NCBI RefSeq assembly: GCF_018991925.1
Contig: NW_024722158.1
Coordinates: 1,068,632-1,132,631 of the forward strand
From: Homarus americanus
Taxonomy: Eukaryota; Arthropoda; Malacostraca; Decapoda; Nephropidae
DNA: 64,000 nt
Reading direction: 5' to 3'
Shown here: positions 25,609-64,000 of the stretch, piece after piece
Layout of the letters: each line of letters opens with the position of its first letter
How positions within the stretch are numbered: position 1 is the first letter of the stretch
The notes under the pieces: model-generated
Databases searched by the model: none
Told to the model about the DNA's origin: nothing
The model's input: only the letters and a program-made list of their open reading frames with translations
Translations under genes and position numbers: made by a program

Positions 25609-26353
25609 TGTAACGCATTATTACAGTAGTATCGTTTAAGCAAGCTTCAGTCAGCCAGGGTAAAGGCATGAGACAGTCAAAATGTATAATTTATATTTTT
25701 AATTTTATACATTACACCAAAAATTATTAATTGTCTCTGTTAAAAAATTATTGGTTATTATTTACTAACATAATGCCTTGTTTTGTTTTACCATAAAGTC
25801 TCTCAAATTATTTACTTGGTAATGTAGTTGTTGTAGAGGAGCACCTCAGGTATGATGGACGATGTCTTCCTAAAACTCGGTGTAAATAACAGTTTTGTGA
25901 ATATTGGTAATTTTCCCCATAAGAATCCATGTAATAATTGGGGATGCATTTCCAGCCGGCAACTTTCACCACATAGTTTTTTATATACAGTACACTCAAT
26001 TAGGGTCGTGTGTATACTATACGGTAAATGTTAGGAATAAATAAAAATATTAATAATAAACAAAACGAAAGATAAAATACACTACAGTTGGCAATAGTTT
26101 CTATACGCTGGAGACAGGATCAACTGGGTGTTATTTTTTCTAATTCGCTTTGTGAATGTCAAATATGGGTGTTAGAATATCAATTGCGAATAAGAGGGGT
26201 TGTAAATGGCAAGGACTTCCTGTATTGTGTTTTCATATGCAAGAAGTTATTATTGTTATTAGTTATTAATTACAGCTGCACAGAATCAGAGATGTACAAT
26301 GAGAGGCTAAACAGTTTTTTATTTATGGGTAACACACTTTCTTAATGCTGCAG
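25609..26353. other. Intron sequence upstream of the LIM exon
   Basis: AT-rich, with a fragment of a dispersed repeat (26136-26215, related to 29512-29592) and the acceptor tract TTTCTTAATGCTGCAG at its end. No coding exon is seen. Confidence 0.5.
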
Positions 26354-61231
<34,878 letters not shown>

Positions 61232-61843
61232 CATTCCTGGAGTTGCCGGGAAACAAACTTACTGCTGAGAATAACTTGAAAGTAACAAATAATTTTGAAA
61301 AGAATAATTTACTTAGGATAGATTTCTTTTGATATTACAATCTTTCATCATCAAGTTGAGTTCTTATTGGTTAAAACATGTTCAGTAGTGACAATGAAAC
61401 TTAACTCTCTCGACTGTGGACAAATTTGGGTCGTGTTATCACTTAAACTTCCATCGGGATCCATCATTTATTGCTGGCCAACCAGATTCTTCCAGAAAAG
61501 TTTAGGCATTCCAAGTTATCTCAGAGGAATTGAGATAATTTATTAGAATTCTTTTGTCTTCAGATATTCTTCATATAAGGATTATATTGGCTGTAACACA
61601 AGACTTAAATGTGATAAATTTAAAAAAAAGTCTCAAATATTTTGGATGTAAGATTCCTTTTGAGCCATTTTGAAAGACAAGATGTTGAATTGGTTTCTTA
61701 TTTTGTAGATCTTTTAAACTGAATTGCTCATAGATTTTATAGTACTGTAGTCAAATAGGTTTTAGTAATCTGTACATAATTTTTAAATTATGAGAATTGA
61801 GGTCAGTTTGAAACTGTACAACATTAATTTCTCAATTAGGAAG

Positions 61844-61849
61844 AATAAA
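61844..61849 (+). promoter_or_regulatory. MICALL: AATAAA poly(A) signal, proximal candidate
   Basis: Canonical hexamer 613 bp after the stop codon, within AGAATAAACTTTTAATAA; the proximal candidate for 3' end formation. Confidence 0.45.
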
Positions 61850-62397
61850 CTTTTAATAACTATTGAAGATCTGAAATTGTGAGAGGCAGAGCCCATTACT
61901 GCCTTCCTTTCTCTTAGTAACTTAAGAGGTATGGTCCCTGCACATAGCATTTACATTAATACCAATGATTTCATCTTATAAATTTGGAACTTTTAGGTAA
62001 TTTCATTAATGGCTGATTTGACTGTATTTCTGAGCATTTGTAGTTAATTCTATTGCTAATTTAATTGTCAGCATATAAAGGTAATAGTAATCCTGAGCCT
62101 GATTGTGGGAAGACGAAGAGAAAATTTAATTTACTTACACTGTAGATTCCAAGATGATAATATACCTGTACATTTGACAGTACCAACATGCTTACTAGTT
62201 AACTCAGGTACTGTCATTCTTCTTGCTTCTCCTGTATGTGATAGGGGAATATTCTTCTGTAAAAATGTAAACAAGTTCTCTACCACATGACATTTATACA
62301 TTTATATGGTGTTGTTTATTACTGGTTGTGGAGATACATCATTATTAATAAGCAGTTATTGGTCGTATGATTTAGCTTTGTATAATTTAAAAAGTTA

Positions 62398-62403
62398 AAT
62401 AAA
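62398..62403 (+). promoter_or_regulatory. MICALL: AATAAA poly(A) signal, candidate
   Basis: Canonical hexamer within GTTAAATAAAAAATGTCTGG; the following TGTCTGG is a weak GU-type downstream element. Confidence 0.35.
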
Positions 62404-62798
62404 AAATGTCTGGAGCAAGATAAGGACAATTGATACCAACTAATTATGAAATGAGTTTGATGCATCGGTGGTGGATTTCTCTTCGTATAGAGAGTTTTGC
62501 CTATGTTCAGTAAAATATATTTAATTACAAATGTAGAGAAATGCATTATAATTTGTTAAATCATTATACATATTTATTCTTGAATCATGACTTGTCTGCT
62601 GTTTACAACATCTAGTGTACAACTTCCTTCACAATGTTGAGCTTCCAATAATACTGTATAGTGTTTGGTTGATTCTTTTCCATCCATAAATCCTAGCCCT
62701 GTGTTCATCCATTCCATAAACAATTGTTATTAATACTATTTTATACCTTTTATACCCTACCTTCATCTACGGATAAGAGATTTTCTATTTAATTGTTA

Positions 62799-62804
62799 AA
62801 TAAA
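62799..62804 (+). promoter_or_regulatory. MICALL: AATAAA poly(A) signal, candidate
   Basis: Canonical hexamer in TTGTTAAATAAAGATTCC. AATAAAG followed by a CA-containing stretch is a typical cleavage context. Confidence 0.4.
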
Positions 62805-63220
62805 GATTCCACTACTAAACATGTTCACTATGTAGCATATTTATTCACAAAGACAAAGTTTAACTTTTTTTGGTATACTGTAGTGGAATGTTAGGTCACA
62901 TTGATTGTGGTGCAATTACCTTATACAATGTAACTTATTTATAATGCTTTATGCACTAGAAAATTATTTTATAGTAACCTTATAGCTTATGATCAGTGCA
63001 CATTCTCAATGAATGTGAAAGTTAGTTCACTGCAAACACAAGTACCTAGTGTCTAAAATTTTAAGTGCAATAGTATCACCAGTTCATGAGAATGCAGCAC
63101 ATAATTAGGCTCGTACGTAATGAGTCTCCATATCCCGCATAATACATTGTTCTTATCAGCTACAGGGGATGTTTATGTATAAAGAAGCCCTTTTTTTATA
63201 GTAACTGGTTTAAGTTAGTG

Positions 63221-63226
63221 AATAAA
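63221..63226 (+). promoter_or_regulatory. MICALL: AATAAA poly(A) signal, distal candidate
   Basis: Canonical hexamer in GTGAATAAAGATTTAATTTG, followed within 40 bp by a T-rich TTTTATTTTGTTG element; the best distal candidate by context. Confidence 0.4.
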
Positions 63227-63240
63227 GATTTAATTTGGTA

Positions 63241-63507
63241 GAACTGCAGATGCTTTTATTTTGTTGACCTCACAACGTCTATGTACTCGTATGTGTCGGG
63301 AATTCTGAATGTGCCCCAACGCGCCTAAACTCCCGACAGAATGTGGAATCAAATTTGTGTATTATTGATTTATATGCGTCAAATTTATTGATTTATTTCT
63401 TCTGTAAATATTTTGGACTTACTAATGTATACAGTAATATTGTTGGGAATTCTGAATGTGATGAGACAAGTATGAATTTTCACCTTATACACAGTGTTTT
63501 GGAAATA
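63241..63507. other. Sequence after the probable MICALL end
   Basis: Short AT-rich stretch without a feature. Confidence 0.4.
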
Positions 63508-64000
63508 CAGTCGTGCGCCGGTTAACGTCCTAGATACGTTCTTGGAAACTTGACGTTAACCGAAATGGACGTTGTCCGATCATCGCATAAACTTTTTATT
63601 TATACTTACGTGTATGTGGAATACTATATACGTACATATACACTTTTACTCTTAAATCACTACTGTAATGTGATACAGGTGATTAATTTTTATCTCTTGT
63701 GCAAAATACATGACGTTTATATTAAAATTATTCACTGTTTTACAAGGATTCCAGCAACGCCAGCAGATGGGAGAGAGAGAGGGTGGGAGCGAGCGAGGGG
63801 GCGTGGGGAGGGGAGGTAGTACGTTTGACAGTTGGCACAGGCCCAGGTCTAACGCGTGTATATTTATCAGTTCTTAGGTGACTAAGCTTCTCTCTTATAA
63901 AAAGCCAGTGAAATGACCTGGGTGAATATAATTAACATAGCTGGGATTCTTGTAACATACTGATTAATTTGAATATAAACATGCTATAATTTGCACTAGA
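63508..64000. mobile_element. TIR element running off the window, with hairpin module
   Basis: Left end CAGTCGTGCGCCGGTTAACG after TA, then the two arms of the AT-rich module (63690-63755 and 63911-64000) on either side of a G-rich tract (63769-63815). The right end is outside the window. Confidence 0.7.

Larger units (their letters stand above)
61232..63240 (+). other. MICALL: Probable 3' UTR of MICALL
   Basis: AT-rich sequence with no long open frame or recognised repeat follows the stop codon. Several AATAAA hexamers give candidate ends at about 61.87, 62.42, 62.82 and 63.24 kb. The true end is unknown; no later gene is seen before the TIR element that starts at 63508. Confidence 0.55.

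Noticed and set aside
26345..26353. ATG at 26345 as the start of a 604-codon gene
   Set aside because: The ATG lies inside the splice acceptor; the LIM domain starts only 12 residues into the exon, and later exons continue in phase.

Overview
The window is animal nuclear DNA. It has introns with GT-AG borders, CR1/jockey-like LINE fragments, many TA-flanked Tigger/pogo-like DNA elements, a hAT element and very large simple tandem arrays. The one host gene found is closest to arthropod MICAL-like proteins. The density of microsatellites, minisatellites and these repeat types fits a decapod crustacean; that assignment is an inference, not a database match.

Layout. Bases 1-13372 are one tandem array of a 39/40-bp unit (about 340 copies) that enters from outside the window. 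Bases 13373-17925 hold a short spacer that is present twice (13373-13635 and 14232-14495) and an array of a 20-bp G/T-rich unit. Bases 17990-19735 are a pentanucleotide (ACAGT/ACTGT) array that keeps switching orientation. Smaller minisatellites follow at 20099-20525 (56 bp), 20620-20880 (24 bp), 22265-22360 (18 bp), 23198-23515 (31 bp), 23795-24255 (46/38 bp) and 25391-25608 (25 bp).

The gene. From 26354 to 61231 on the + strand lie the last six coding exons of a MICAL-like (MICALL) protein: a LIM domain, a long disordered acidic region with four NPF motifs, proline-rich segments, a C-terminal bMERB (Rab-binding) domain and a polylysine tail. All five splice junctions agree in phase and give 1021 codons plus a stop. 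The N-terminal CH-domain exons are not visible, so the 26 kb of arrays upstream are probably intron, with the 5' exons outside the window. The 3' UTR follows, with several AATAAA signals up to 63226.

Intron between the LIM exon and the next exon (28087-54492, 26.4 kb). This intron is a stack of mobile elements: at least eight TIR elements flanked by TA (29901-30410, 30588-32214, 32217-32522, 32833-34421, 40163-40921, 43075-44109, 47767-48975, 51818-53258), a hAT-type element with an 8-bp target duplication (32544-35288) that contains one of them, and four degraded LINEs (36880-41740 minus, 42510-45140 plus, 48978-50030 minus, 51075-51640 minus). A recurring AT-rich hairpin module of about 260 bp, often next to a G-run, occurs inside several elements with different ends. 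Intron 55199-59341 carries a 2.3-kb TIR element with a near-perfect 150-bp palindrome and a GGTGGTGAT minisatellite.

No bacterial-type operon, CRISPR array, rRNA or tRNA was seen. Nearly all long open frames in the arrays are by-products of repeat periodicity.
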